DNA from: Hyphomicrobiales bacterium | GTDB lineage: Bacteria; Pseudomonadota; Alphaproteobacteria; Rhizobiales; Aestuariivirgaceae | Assembly: GCA_026987255.1 (NCBI GenBank) | Contig: JALSNA010000498.1 | Span: forward strand, 1 to 6,388 | DNA: 6,388 bases | Direction: 5' to 3' | Part shown: positions 1 to 6,388 of the stretch, piece by piece | Numbering within the stretch: the stretch's first letter is position 1 | Layout of the letters: the number at the start of each line of letters is the position of its first letter | Notes under the pieces: generated by a model | Databases searched by the model: none | What the model was told of the DNA's origin: nothing | The model's input: only the letters and a program-made list of their open reading frames with translations | Position numbers and translations under genes: made by a program

Positions 1-867
1 CACGGCGTCTTCCACATGACCCTGACGGCCACCTCCACCGAGACGGCCAATGGCGATGCGGCCAGCGCCTCCGCTCCCATCACCATCACCACCGATGCCC
101 AGGCCGACGCCCCCAATGTCTCCGGCGCGACCATTGGGGACGAGGACACCGCCATTGCCTTTGGCGCGGATATCGCCATTGCCAAGACCGATACCGACGG
201 CTCCGAAAGCATCACCAGGGTGGGCATTGGCGATATTCCCGCCGGCGCCCATGTGACGATCACGGCTTCCGGCAATGCCACGGTGAGCGGTGATGATGCC
301 AGCGGCTACACCATCACCGGCTCCGAGGCGGACATTCTGGCCACCCTGGCTGCGGCCACCATCACGCCCGCGGCCAACTCCGATGCCGATCTGTCCCTCT
401 CGATCGATGTGACCACCACCGACGCTGATGGCTCCACCGCCACCGCCAGCCATGTCCACAATGTTGTGGTGCGCGCCGTCGCCGATGCGCCCGCCGCCAC
501 CGGCGGCAGCTACACCACGGACGAGGACACCGCCGTCGAACTGACCGGCATCGGTGGCAGCCTGGCCGATACCGATGGCTCGGAGACCATCAGCTACCGC
601 ATCACCGGCGTGCATGCCGGGGCATCGTTCCAGGATGCTTCGGGCAATGCCATTGGCACGGATCTCGGTGGCGGAATCTGGAGTTTCACCCCGGCCGAGG
701 TTTCTGCCGGCATCCGCTACATGCCGCCCGCCCAGCTCGATGGCGACTTCCACATGATGCTGGAAGTCACAGCCACGGAAGCGGCCACCGGCGCGCAGGT
801 GGCCACCAAGACGGTGACCACGACCATGCCCATCGATGTGCATGTCGATCCGGTCCTCGATGCGCCG
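1..867 (+). repeat. Higher-order repeat, copy 1 (end of R0 + R1 + R2)
   Basis: This block aligns with 1876-2760 at a nearly constant offset of 1875 bp. Matching anchors are HG..xMTL (1 and 1876), DAQAD(A/Q)P (94 and 1969), DTDGSE in R1/R6 (190 and 2065), VRAVADAP (469 and 2341) and DTDGSE in R2/R7 (568 and 2443). TEAATGAQV also recurs in R2 and R7 (775 and 2668). Several of these strings are not shared with other domains in the array, which supports common descent of the multi-domain block. Copy 1 may extend upstream of the window. Confidence 0.65.
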
Positions 868-3800
868 GTGCTCAATTCCGGCACGACGGCAGTCAATGAG
901 GATGCACTCATTCACCTGGGATCCGATATCGGCCTGACCCTGGCCGACACCGATGGCTCCCAGACCATGGAGATCACCCTGAGCGGCATCCCCGCCAGCG
1001 CCGTGGTGCAATATGGATCGCAGGCCGGCGTCACGGTGAGCAATCCAAATCCGGGCGAATATGTCATTTCCGGACCCGCGGCGGGCGCTCTGGCCGTGCT
1101 CGATACCCTCACGGTGCGCACTGTCACCCATGCCGATGCCGATTTCACGGTCAATGTCTCCGCCCAGACCACGGAGAACGGCCAGACGGTTACCGTCACC
1201 GGCACCCAGGATGTCAAAATCCATGCCGTGGCCGATGCGCCGTATCTCGAACCTGCCGCTGCCGCCCAGGGCGATGAGGACACCGCCATTTCCGTGCCCA
1301 TCAAGGTGAGCCTGACCGATGCCGATGGTTCGGAGAAGCTCAATTACGTCGATGTCACCGGTGTGCCCGCTGGCGCCACCCTGGCCTGGGACACGAGCCT
1401 GCCCGGCACGGTGAGCGCCATTTCCGGCGGCTATCGTTTCGAGGGGTCGGAAAACGAGATCCAGGATCTTCTTGCCTCGCTGACCATCACCCCGCCGGCC
1501 AACTCCGGCGATGACATCACCCTCACCGCCACCGCCCAGACGGAGGAGACCAACCCCACCGAGGCCGGGGATATCGCCGTGGCCACCGCCTCCACCACCA
1601 TTCAGGTGCCGGTGGATGTCGTTCCCGTGGCCGATCAGCCATCCGTGGAGGTGGGCGCGGGCACATTCTCCGGCGAGGAGGATGCCAATATCGCCCTCAC
1701 CGGTTTTGGCGGCGGCCTGGCCGACACCGATGGTTCCGAAACCATCACCTACCGCATCACCAATGTGCCCGCTGGAGCATCCTTCTCCGCGGGGCATGAC
1801 AATGGCGACGGCTCCTGGAGCTTCACCAAGGCGCAAATGGATGCCGGAATTTCCTTCCGCGGCCCTCTCAATCAGCATGGCAGCTACCAGATGACGCTGG
1901 AGTCCATCGCGACGGAAGGCGAAAACGGCGATGCCGCCACCAATTCCCAGACCTTCACCGTCACCGTGGATGCCCAGGCCGACCAGCCCGTCATTTCCGG
2001 CTCCTCCGTGACCGGCGAGGATACCGCCGTCCAGTTCGGTCAGAACATCTCGGTCTCGCTCTATGACACCGACGGCTCGGAATCCATCTCCGCCATCACC
2101 CTGACCATGCCTGCCGGCCTGACGCCCACCTACACGGCCCAGGGTGGGGCCAGCGTCACCGTCAATGGCGATTCCTACACCATCTCCGGCGGCTCCCAGG
2201 CCGATATCCAGGCCACCCTGGACAGCTTCGCCATCACGCCCGCGGCCAATGACGATGCCGACATCACGGTGCAGGTGCGCGCCGATACCGTGGATGCCGA
2301 TGGCTCCACCAACACCCGCACGGTGGATCACGTCATCATGGTGCGCGCCGTGGCCGATGCGCCAACGGCGAGCGCCTCTGACACCACCGGCACCGAGGAT
2401 GTCTGGTTCGCGCTCACCGGTCTGCAGGCCGGGGCCAGCGCCGATACCGACGGCTCGGAATCCATCTCCGCCGTCTTCACCGACATCCCCCCCGGCACCG
2501 AGGTGCGTGTCAATGGCGTCGCTGGCGCCACGGTCACCAGGCAGGGTGATGACTGGGTGATCACCGCCTCCGATCTGAACACTCTCAACGATGCCCTGAA
2601 CGCCACCGAGATGAAGGGCCCGCAGCATTATTCGGGCAACCTGACCGGCACCTTCAAGGTGGTGTCCACCGAGGCGGCCACTGGCGCGCAGGTTTCCGTG
2701 CCCACCGCCGAGGCCACGGCCTCCTTCACCGTCGCCATAGAGGCGGTGGCCGATGCTCCGGTCATCGTCGTCACCCCTTCCGTGGCTGGCGCGGCCGGGG
2801 CCGAGGATACCCCCATCCCGCTGTCCATCAACGTGGACAATGTCGACAACGACGGCTCCGAATCCCTGGTCATCACCATTGGCAACGTGCCCACCGGCGC
2901 GGTCCTTTCCGCCGGAACCGACAATGGCGATGGCACCTGGACGCTGACCCCCGCCCAGCTTTCCGGCCTGACCATCACCGCGCCACACGATTCCAACGCG
3001 GATTTCCAGCTCACCGTGAGCGCCACCTCCACCGAGCAGTCCAACAATGACGTGGCCTCCAATTCGGCGACCCTCGATGTCCAGGTGATCGGCGTGGCCG
3101 ATGCGCCCACCATCAGCGCCGATCCCATCACCTCCGCGGAGGATCAGCCCATCCAGCTTGGCCAGGCCATTCATGCCGCCCTGACCGACACCGATGGTTC
3201 AGAGACCCTCTCCTACGTGATTTCCGGGCTGCCCGCCGGCATCATGCCCTCCGTCGGCTCCTATATCGGCAATGGCGAATGGCAGGTGACGGCTGCCGAC
3301 CTGCCCAATCTGACCATCCAGCCTCCGGCCAATTTCTCCGGCGATTACATCGCCCAGGTGGCGCCCGCCCTGTCGGTGCGCGCCGTGGCCCAGGAGAATG
3401 ATGGTGACCAGACCTACACGGAAGTCATTCCGTCCATCACGATCATGCCGGCGGTTGATGCCGTCTCCCATGGCACTGTGGTCAAGGTTACCGAGGACAA
3501 CGACATTCCGCTCTCCGGCCTGGCCTTGTCCGGCTTTGCCGATTCGGATGGTTCGGAAACGGCCATCAGCTACACCCTGGACTTCGGCAACATCGTGGCC
3601 GAGGCCCAGATCGGCGGCGTGGTCAATGATACGGCCGATTTCATCGCCAATTACGTCAATGGCGTTTTCACCGACAATGGCGACGGCACCATCACCGTGG
3701 CGGCCGCCGACATCGGTTCCATCAGCCTCAAGGCCGCGGCCTTCGCCGATTCCAACGTGGATTTCACCATCCCGGTGAGTGCCCGGCATCAGGATTCGGC

Positions 3801-6216
3801 CGGCAACATCTCGGTGGTAACGACGGAAAGCTACGATTACACCGTGGATCTTGCCGGTGATGCCGATACACCCACCGTCTTTGCCCAGTCGGTGAACGGC
3901 GCCGCCGGTGCGGTGCTCGATCTCAACCCCACCGACAGCGAGTTCGGCGGCGTCACCACCGACACCGACGCCGCCCTGGGCCGCGCCGATTCGGAGAGCA
4001 TCTATTACATCGTCTCCGGCATTGGCGACAATCCGGATGTCACCTTGGCCTTCGTGGACATCACCACCGGCAATCCGGTGGGCCTGAACAACAACGACGG
4101 CACCTGGCTGCTGCATCCTTCCGATCTGGCCAATCTCGGCGTCAAGACCAGGGGCGGCAGCAATGGCACCGCCCATCTGACCCTGACCACCGTGGCCACG
4201 GAAAACGATGGCGACCGCGCCACCAACGCCACCACCTTCGATGTCACCGTGACACCGGGCAATGGCGGTGGCGACAGCGTCGATCCGCTGCCTCCGCAGG
4301 TGACCATCAACGCCATGAACACCAACGAGGATGGCGCCGTCACCTTCGATGTCACCGCCGAGGCCGATCCCAACGATCCCTCGCCCACTCCGCCCTCGGT
4401 CAATGTCATCATCCGCGGTATTCCCGCTGGTGCGCAAGTGACCGGAGCCACCTACAACCCGGTGAATGATACCTGGGTTGCCGATGCCGATACGGTGAAT
4501 TCCGGAGCCATGTCGGTCACTCCGCCGAAGGATTTCTCCGGCACCATGAACATTACCCTGGAAGCGGTGGCCACCAACGATGATCTCAACTCGGCCTCCA
4601 CCGGCATTCTCGATGCACCCATCGACGTGACCCCTGTGGCCGATGGCCCCGATGTCGCCGTGACCAGTCCCGCAGGCATCGAGGATGCGGCAATTCCCCT
4701 GGATATCTCCCTGGCCTTGCGTGACACCAATGGCGAGCAGAACGAGGTCATCGATGAGCCCATCGTCATCACCCTGGACAATGGTGCAAGCCTCAACCAC
4801 GGGACGGACCAGGGCGGCGGCGTGTGGCACCTGACCCAGGCCGATCTGGACGGGCTGGCCATCATTCCGGCTGCCAACTGGCACGGCGATATTCATGTCT
4901 CCGTGGCCGCGAGCACGACGGAACCTGCCAATGGCGATCAGCAGACCACCACGGTGAACGCCACCGTGACCGTGGATGCCCTGGCCGATGCCCCCGCCGT
5001 GACCACCCAGGATGTCAGCGGCGATGAAGGAACGGTCATCGATCTGACCGGCCTGTCCGCCAATCTGGTGGACACCGATGGCTCCGAGGTGCTTTCGGTG
5101 AAGATTTCAGGTGTGCCGCATAATGCCATTCTCTCGGCCGGAACCAACAACGGCGATGGTTCCTGGACCATCGATCCGGCCGACCTGGCCAACCTGAGCA
5201 TCCGTTTGCCGCGCAACTATTCAGGTGACCGGGTGCTCACCCTGCATGCCTTCTCGCTCGATGCCAACGGCACCACCGCCGAGACGGCGCAGGACTTCAC
5301 CGTTCATGTCAATCCGGTGCCCGACAAGCTGCTCATGACCCTGCTGCCGCAAAGCGGCGACGAGGGCACGGACATTGCCCTGGACATGAATATCGTGCTG
5401 GGTGACAAGCGTGGCTATACCCAGGGCGAGAACCCGCCCGAAACCGCGGAAATCACCTTCTCCAACGTGCCTTCGGACGTGATTTTCCACAATCCTGCCG
5501 GCGGTGTTCTGACCGACAATCACGATGGCACATGGCATTTCTCCGGCACCAGGAACGAGGCCAACGCCCTGACCATCCTGTCCACCGGCACTGATGGCGA
5601 TGTCACCATCGATGTCTCCGCCCAGGCCAACGACAATGGCGTTCTGGGCAATCCCAGGACGGGCTCCATCACCATCACCTTCAACAAGGTGGATGACCAG
5701 ACACTGACGGGGACGAATGGGGACGATTCGCTCACCGGCGCGGCCGGCAATGATGTCATCCATGGCCTGGCGGGCAATGATGTCATGGATGGCGGCTCCG
5801 GCCATGATTCGCTCTATGGCGATGCCGGCATCGACATCATCTCCGGCGGCTATGGCAGCGACTGGATCTCCGGCGGTGATGGCAACGATACCCTCACCGG
5901 CGGCCAGGGGGCCGACAGTTTTGCCTATGCCAATGACGATATTGCCAATGGCGCGGTGGATTCGATCACCGATTTTTCCACCACGGATGGAGACGCCCTG
6001 GAGATCGCCGGCATTCTCAACGGCTACGATCCCCAGACAGATGCCCTGACCGATTACGTCAATCTGGTGGAAAGCAACGGCAACACCCTCGTGCAGGTGG
6101 ATGTCAATGGCAATGGCAATTTCACCACGGACCTGGCTGTCCTGACCGGCGTGACCGGCCTGGATGTCGATACCATGGAGCAAAACGGCAACCTGGTCGC
6201 CGTCTGGCCGTTGTAA
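1..6216 (+). CDS. Giant tandem-repeat RTX adhesin-like protein, type I secreted (5' partial)
   Basis: The frame is open from base 1 to the TAA at 6214-6216 (2071 residues seen). Order: partial repeat (residues 1-38), fifteen cadherin-/Ig-like domains (39-1900), eight RTX nonapeptides (1904-1975), C-terminal type I secretion target domain (1976-2071). The ATG at 16 is not the start: the first residues, HGVFHMTL, match HGSYQMTL inside a later domain (from 1876), so the gene begins upstream. Proteins of this build leave the cell in one step through an ABC transporter, membrane fusion protein and TolC-type channel, then fold on external calcium; they usually act in surface attachment or biofilm. 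I see no cysteine and only about 16 lysines, with abundant Asp, Thr and Ala, as expected for this class. No catalytic or toxin domain is visible. The N-terminus, which could hold a retention module, is missing. Adhesin function is inferred from architecture; the ligand is unknown. Confidence 0.96.
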   Translation, partial: HGVFHMTLTATSTETANGDAASASAPITITTDAQADAPNVSGATIGDEDTAIAFGADIAIAKTDTDGSESITRVGIGDIPAGAHVTITASGNATVSGDDASGYTITGSEADILATLAAATITPAANSDADLSLSIDVTTTDADGSTATASHVHNVVVRAVADAPAATGGSYTTDEDTAVELTGIGGSLADTDGSETISYRITGVHAGASFQDASGNAIGTDLGGGIWSFTPAEVSAGIRYMPPAQLDGDFHMMLEVTATEAATGAQVATKTVTTTMPIDVHVDPVLDAPVLNSGTTAVNEDALIHLGSDIGLTLADTDGSQTMEITLSGIPASAVVQYGSQAGVTVSNPNPGEYVISGPAAGALAVLDTLTVRTVTHADADFTVNVSAQTTENGQTVTVTGTQDVKIHAVADAPYLEPAAAAQGDEDTAISVPIKVSLTDADGSEKLNYVDVTGVPAGATLAWDTSLPGTVSAISGGYRFEGSENEIQDLLASLTITPPANSGDDITLTATAQTEETNPTEAGDIAVATASTTIQVPVDVVPVADQPSVEVGAGTFSGEEDANIALTGFGGGLADTDGSETITYRITNVPAGASFSAGHDNGDGSWSFTKAQMDAGISFRGPLNQHGSYQMTLESIATEGENGDAATNSQTFTVTVDAQADQPVISGSSVTGEDTAVQFGQNISVSLYDTDGSESISAITLTMPAGLTPTYTAQGGASVTVNGDSYTISGGSQADIQATLDSFAITPAANDDADITVQVRADTVDADGSTNTRTVDHVIMVRAVADAPTASASDTTGTEDVWFALTGLQAGASADTDGSESISAVFTDIPPGTEVRVNGVAGATVTRQGDDWVITASDLNTLNDALNATEMKGPQHYSGNLTGTFKVVSTEAATGAQVSVPTAEATASFTVAIEAVADAPVIVVTPSVAGAAGAEDTPIPLSINVDNVDNDGSESLVITIGNVPTGAVLSAGTDNGDGTWTLTPAQLSGLTITAPHDSNADFQLTVSATSTEQSNNDVASNSATLDVQVIGVADAPTISADPITSAEDQPIQLGQAIHAALTDTDGSETLSYVISGLPAGIMPSVGSYIGNGEWQVTAADLPNLTIQPPANFSGDYIAQVAPALSVRAVAQENDGDQTYTEVIPSITIMPAVDAVSHGTVVKVTEDNDIPLSGLALSGFADSDGSETAISYTLDFGNIVAEAQIGGVVNDTADFIANYVNGVFTDNGDGTITVAAADIGSISLKAAAFADSNVDFTIPVSARHQDSAGNISVVTTESYDYTVDLAGDADTPTVFAQSVNGAAGAVLDLNPTDSEFGGVTTDTDAALGRADSESIYYIVSGIGDNPDVTLAFVDITTGNPVGLNNNDGTWLLHPSDLANLGVKTRGGSNGTAHLTLTTVATENDGDRATNATTFDVTVTPGNGGGDSVDPLPPQVTINAMNTNEDGAVTFDVTAEADPNDPSPTPPSVNVIIRGIPAGAQVTGATYNPVNDTWVADADTVNSGAMSVTPPKDFSGTMNITLEAVATNDDLNSASTGILDAPIDVTPVADGPDVAVTSPAGIEDAAIPLDISLALRDTNGEQNEVIDEPIVITLDNGASLNHGTDQGGGVWHLTQADLDGLAIIPAANWHGDIHVSVAASTTEPANGDQQTTTVNATVTVDALADAPAVTTQDVSGDEGTVIDLTGLSANLVDTDGSEVLSVKISGVPHNAILSAGTNNGDGSWTIDPADLANLSIRLPRNYSGDRVLTLHAFSLDANGTTAETAQDFTVHVNPVPDKLLMTLLPQSGDEGTDIALDMNIVLGDKRGYTQGENPPETAEITFSNVPSDVIFHNPAGGVLTDNHDGTWHFSGTRNEANALTILSTGTDGDVTIDVSAQANDNGVLGNPRTGSITITFNKVDDQTLTGTNGDDSLTGAAGNDVIHGLAGNDVMDGGSGHDSLYGDAGIDIISGGYGSDWISGGDGNDTLTGGQGADSFAYANDDIANGAVDSITDFSTTDGDALEIAGILNGYDPQTDALTDYVNLVESNGNTLVQVDVNGNGNFTTDLAVLTGVTGLDVDTMEQNGNLVAVWPL
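1876..2760 (+). repeat. Higher-order repeat, copy 2 (end of R5 + R6 + R7)
   Basis: This is the partner of the block at 1-867. R6 and R1 share the segment ITPAAN-x-DAD, a DADGST stretch and the VRAVADAP joint. R7 and R2 share TEAATGAQV. Divergence is considerable at both protein and DNA level, so the duplication is old or has been remodelled. The following domains (R8, R9) do not clearly match R3 and R4, so the register is supported only over about three domains. Confidence 0.6.
3466..5700 (+). repeat. Diverged C-terminal part of the domain array (R10-R15)
   Basis: These six domains keep the fold signature (GxPxxA turn, NGDG(T/S)W hairpin, TxxAxAT strand) but vary in the acidic loop. R10 has DSDGSE followed by an inserted stretch around 3601-3690. 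In R11 the loop is interrupted (DTD-AALGRA-DSES, from 3961). R12 has a proline-rich substitute (ADPNDPSPTPP, from about 4363). R13 reads DTNGEQNEVIDEP (from 4720). R14 is canonical again (DTDGSE, 5071). R15 has GDKRGYTQGENPPE (from 5401). They lie next to the RTX and secretion region and are the first part of this array to leave the cell. Whether the altered loops still bind calcium cannot be judged from sequence alone. Confidence 0.7.
4252..4299 (+). other. Gly/Asp/Pro-rich interdomain linker between R11 and R12
   Basis: Sixteen residues, TPGNGGGDSVDPLPPQ, replace the usual short V-ADAP joint. They combine a glycine run with a DPLPP segment, which suggests a flexible or extended hinge. It separates the more regular array from the last four domains. 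The hinge role is inference. Confidence 0.6.
5710..5925 (+). repeat. RTX calcium-binding nonapeptide block (8 units)
   Basis: Eight consecutive nine-residue units follow the GGxGxDxUx pattern: GTNGDDSLT, GAAGNDVIH, GLAGNDVMD, GGSGHDSLY, GDAGIDIIS, GGYGSDWIS, GGDGNDTLT, GGQGADSFA. Every unit keeps the glycine at position 4 and the aspartate at position 6. In the RTX family such units coil into a parallel beta-roll that binds calcium only outside the cell, which drives folding after export. The last unit, GGQGADSFA, is the usual transition into the C-terminal secretion domain. Confidence 0.95.
5926..6213 (+). other. C-terminal type I secretion target domain (VCA0849-like subclass)
   Basis: This is the last 96 residues of the protein. 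After the RTX block come DSITDFSTTDGDALEIAGIL, a DYVNL segment, a TLVQVDVNGNGNF strand pair, a VLTGVTGL strand and a short hydrophobic end, LVAVWPL. This order (D-x-ITDF, GD-L-L, DVNG, final LV-containing tail) is the pattern I associate with the type I secretion C-terminal target domain VC_A0849 subclass (TIGR03661). It would be the uncleaved signal recognised by the ABC exporter. No transporter gene is in view. Confidence 0.85.
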
Positions 6217-6234
6217 TTGCACAAACCCCGGCCC

Positions 6235-6297
6235 GCCTCAGCACACTAAAAAAGGCTCGTGCCCCCGCCCGGACACCTCACCTATCCTCTGGGTGGC
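6235..6297. repeat. Intergenic palindromic repeat, copy 1
   Basis: This 63-bp unit begins gcctcagc and ends cctctgggtggc. It recurs at 6327-6388 with a 92-bp period, differing by a few substitutions in the A-rich part and one base of length. The last 22 bases of both copies are identical, and the preceding cccccgcccggac is shared too. I do not recognise the family; it may be a dispersed extragenic palindrome or a duplicated terminator. Confidence 0.8.
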
Positions 6298-6316
6298 CGG
6301 GCGGGGGGCGCGGGCC
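6248..6316 (-). terminator. Probable Rho-independent terminator, minus-strand orientation
   Basis: Bases 6254-6272 pair with 6297-6316: an uninterrupted 11-bp GC core (6262-6272 with 6297-6307), then a bulged G (6308) and an outer stem with two imperfect positions. An inner cacc/ggtg stem (6274-6277 with 6292-6295) closes a loop of about 14 bases. Read on the minus strand the hairpin ends in gagcc followed by six T (6253-6248), the classic intrinsic terminator layout, so it would serve a convergent gene beyond the right edge. On the + strand no T tract follows, although two mismatches become G-U pairs and the hairpin is slightly stronger. It lies 31 bases past the adhesin stop and could still protect or end that transcript. 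Confidence 0.5.
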
Positions 6317-6326
6317 GACGCGACGC

Positions 6327-6388
6327 GCCTCAGCGCACAAAAGAAGGCCCGCCCCCCGCCCGGACGCCTCACCTATCCTCTGGGTGGC
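6327..6388. repeat. Intergenic palindromic repeat, copy 2 (cut off by the window end)
   Basis: Second copy of the 6235-6297 unit. Its left stem arm (6346-6363) is present, but the right arm expected after 6388 falls outside the window. Its A-rich stretch, aaaagaa at 6339-6345, would read ttctttt directly after the stem on the minus strand. Confidence 0.75.

Larger units (their letters stand above)
1..5700 (+). repeat. Array of 15 complete and one partial cadherin-/Ig-like domains (T1SS-143 / tandem-95-like)
   Basis: Domains are bounded by a V-ADAP-type joint. Units: R0 1-114 (partial), R1 115-492, R2 493-867, R3 868-1242, R4 1243-1641, R5 1642-1989, R6 1990-2364, R7 2365-2760, R8 2761-3108, R9 3109-3465, R10 3466-3873, R11 3874-4299, R12 4300-4650, R13 4651-4995, R14 4996-5328, R15 5329-5700. 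A typical unit has an acidic EDTAI-like strand, a DTDGSE loop, a G(I/V)PAGA turn, often a DNGDG(T/S)W hairpin, a (T/A)PAAN or PPAN segment, a TVxAxxTE strand and the joint. DTDGSE-type loops lie at 190, 568, 946, 1318, 1723, 2065, 2443, 2845, 3187, 3541 and 5071. These acidic loops probably bind calcium and stiffen the stalk, which is inferred from related adhesin repeats. The family assignment is from motif memory; unit lengths of 111-142 residues fit either the T1SS-143 or the tandem-95 models. Confidence 0.9.

Noticed and set aside
16..18. ATG at 16 as the start codon of the large gene
   Set aside because: The frame is open before it, the residues around it match the interior of a repeat domain (compare 1876 onward), and there is no room for a signal or ribosome binding site. 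The true start is upstream of the window.
3199..4896. Long stop-free minus-strand frame of 565 codons
   Set aside because: Its codons are exact reverse complements of the adhesin codons. It stays open because TTA, CTA and TCA are almost unused in the sense gene. The product is a Gly/Ile/Asp/His-rich mirror with no recognisable domain.
1..6216. RTX pore-forming toxin or enzyme (protease, lipase)
   Set aside because: The visible part has no catalytic motif such as HExxH or GxSxG in a domain context and no hydrophobic pore region. It is stalk domains followed by the secretion signal. A functional domain upstream of the window cannot be excluded.
5221..6222. Long minus-strand frame of 333 codons opposite the RTX region
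   Set aside because: It is in the same mirrored phase and has the same cause; it ends at a TCA serine codon of the sense gene (5221-5223). No family features.
6254..6316. Canonical intrinsic terminator for the + strand adhesin gene
   Set aside because: The hairpin is strong on this strand, but it is followed by gacgcgacgcg with no T tract. I keep only the minus-strand call and note a possible protective role.
6235..6388. CRISPR array
   Set aside because: There are only two copies with a 92-bp period, units of about 62 bp, and palindromic arms extending outside the copy. Spacer and repeat sizes do not fit.

Overview
The window is almost entirely one enormous reading frame on the + strand. 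It is open from the first base and ends at a TAA at 6214-6216, giving 2071 visible residues. The start of the gene lies upstream of the window: residues encoded by the first 15 bases already belong to a repeat domain. The product is a tandem-repeat, calcium-binding RTX protein of the giant type I secreted adhesin class. It consists of one partial and fifteen complete cadherin-/Ig-like domains of about 111-142 residues (1-5700), then eight RTX nonapeptides (5710-5925), then a C-terminal type I secretion target domain (5926-6213).

The last 172 bases (6217-6388) carry no gene. They hold two copies of a GC-rich palindromic element spaced 92 bp apart. Copy 1 folds into a long hairpin that, read on the minus strand, runs into a T tract. 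The element may therefore terminate a convergent gene to the right, or may be a dispersed intergenic repeat. The window stops inside copy 2.

High GC, strong preference for GCC, ACC and GGC codons, and this repeat style suggest a Gram-negative proteobacterium. An alphaproteobacterium (Rhodospirillales-like) is my guess, but nothing in the window fixes the taxon. The ABC transporter, membrane fusion protein and outer-membrane channel that would export the protein are not in the window, and neither is the N-terminus that might anchor it.

I found no previously undescribed system. The points most worth checking are a higher-order duplication (offset 1875 bp) inside the repeat array, the loss of the DxDGSE calcium-type loop in several C-terminal domains, and the tandem palindrome after the gene with its strongly conserved loop and two mutually exclusive stems.
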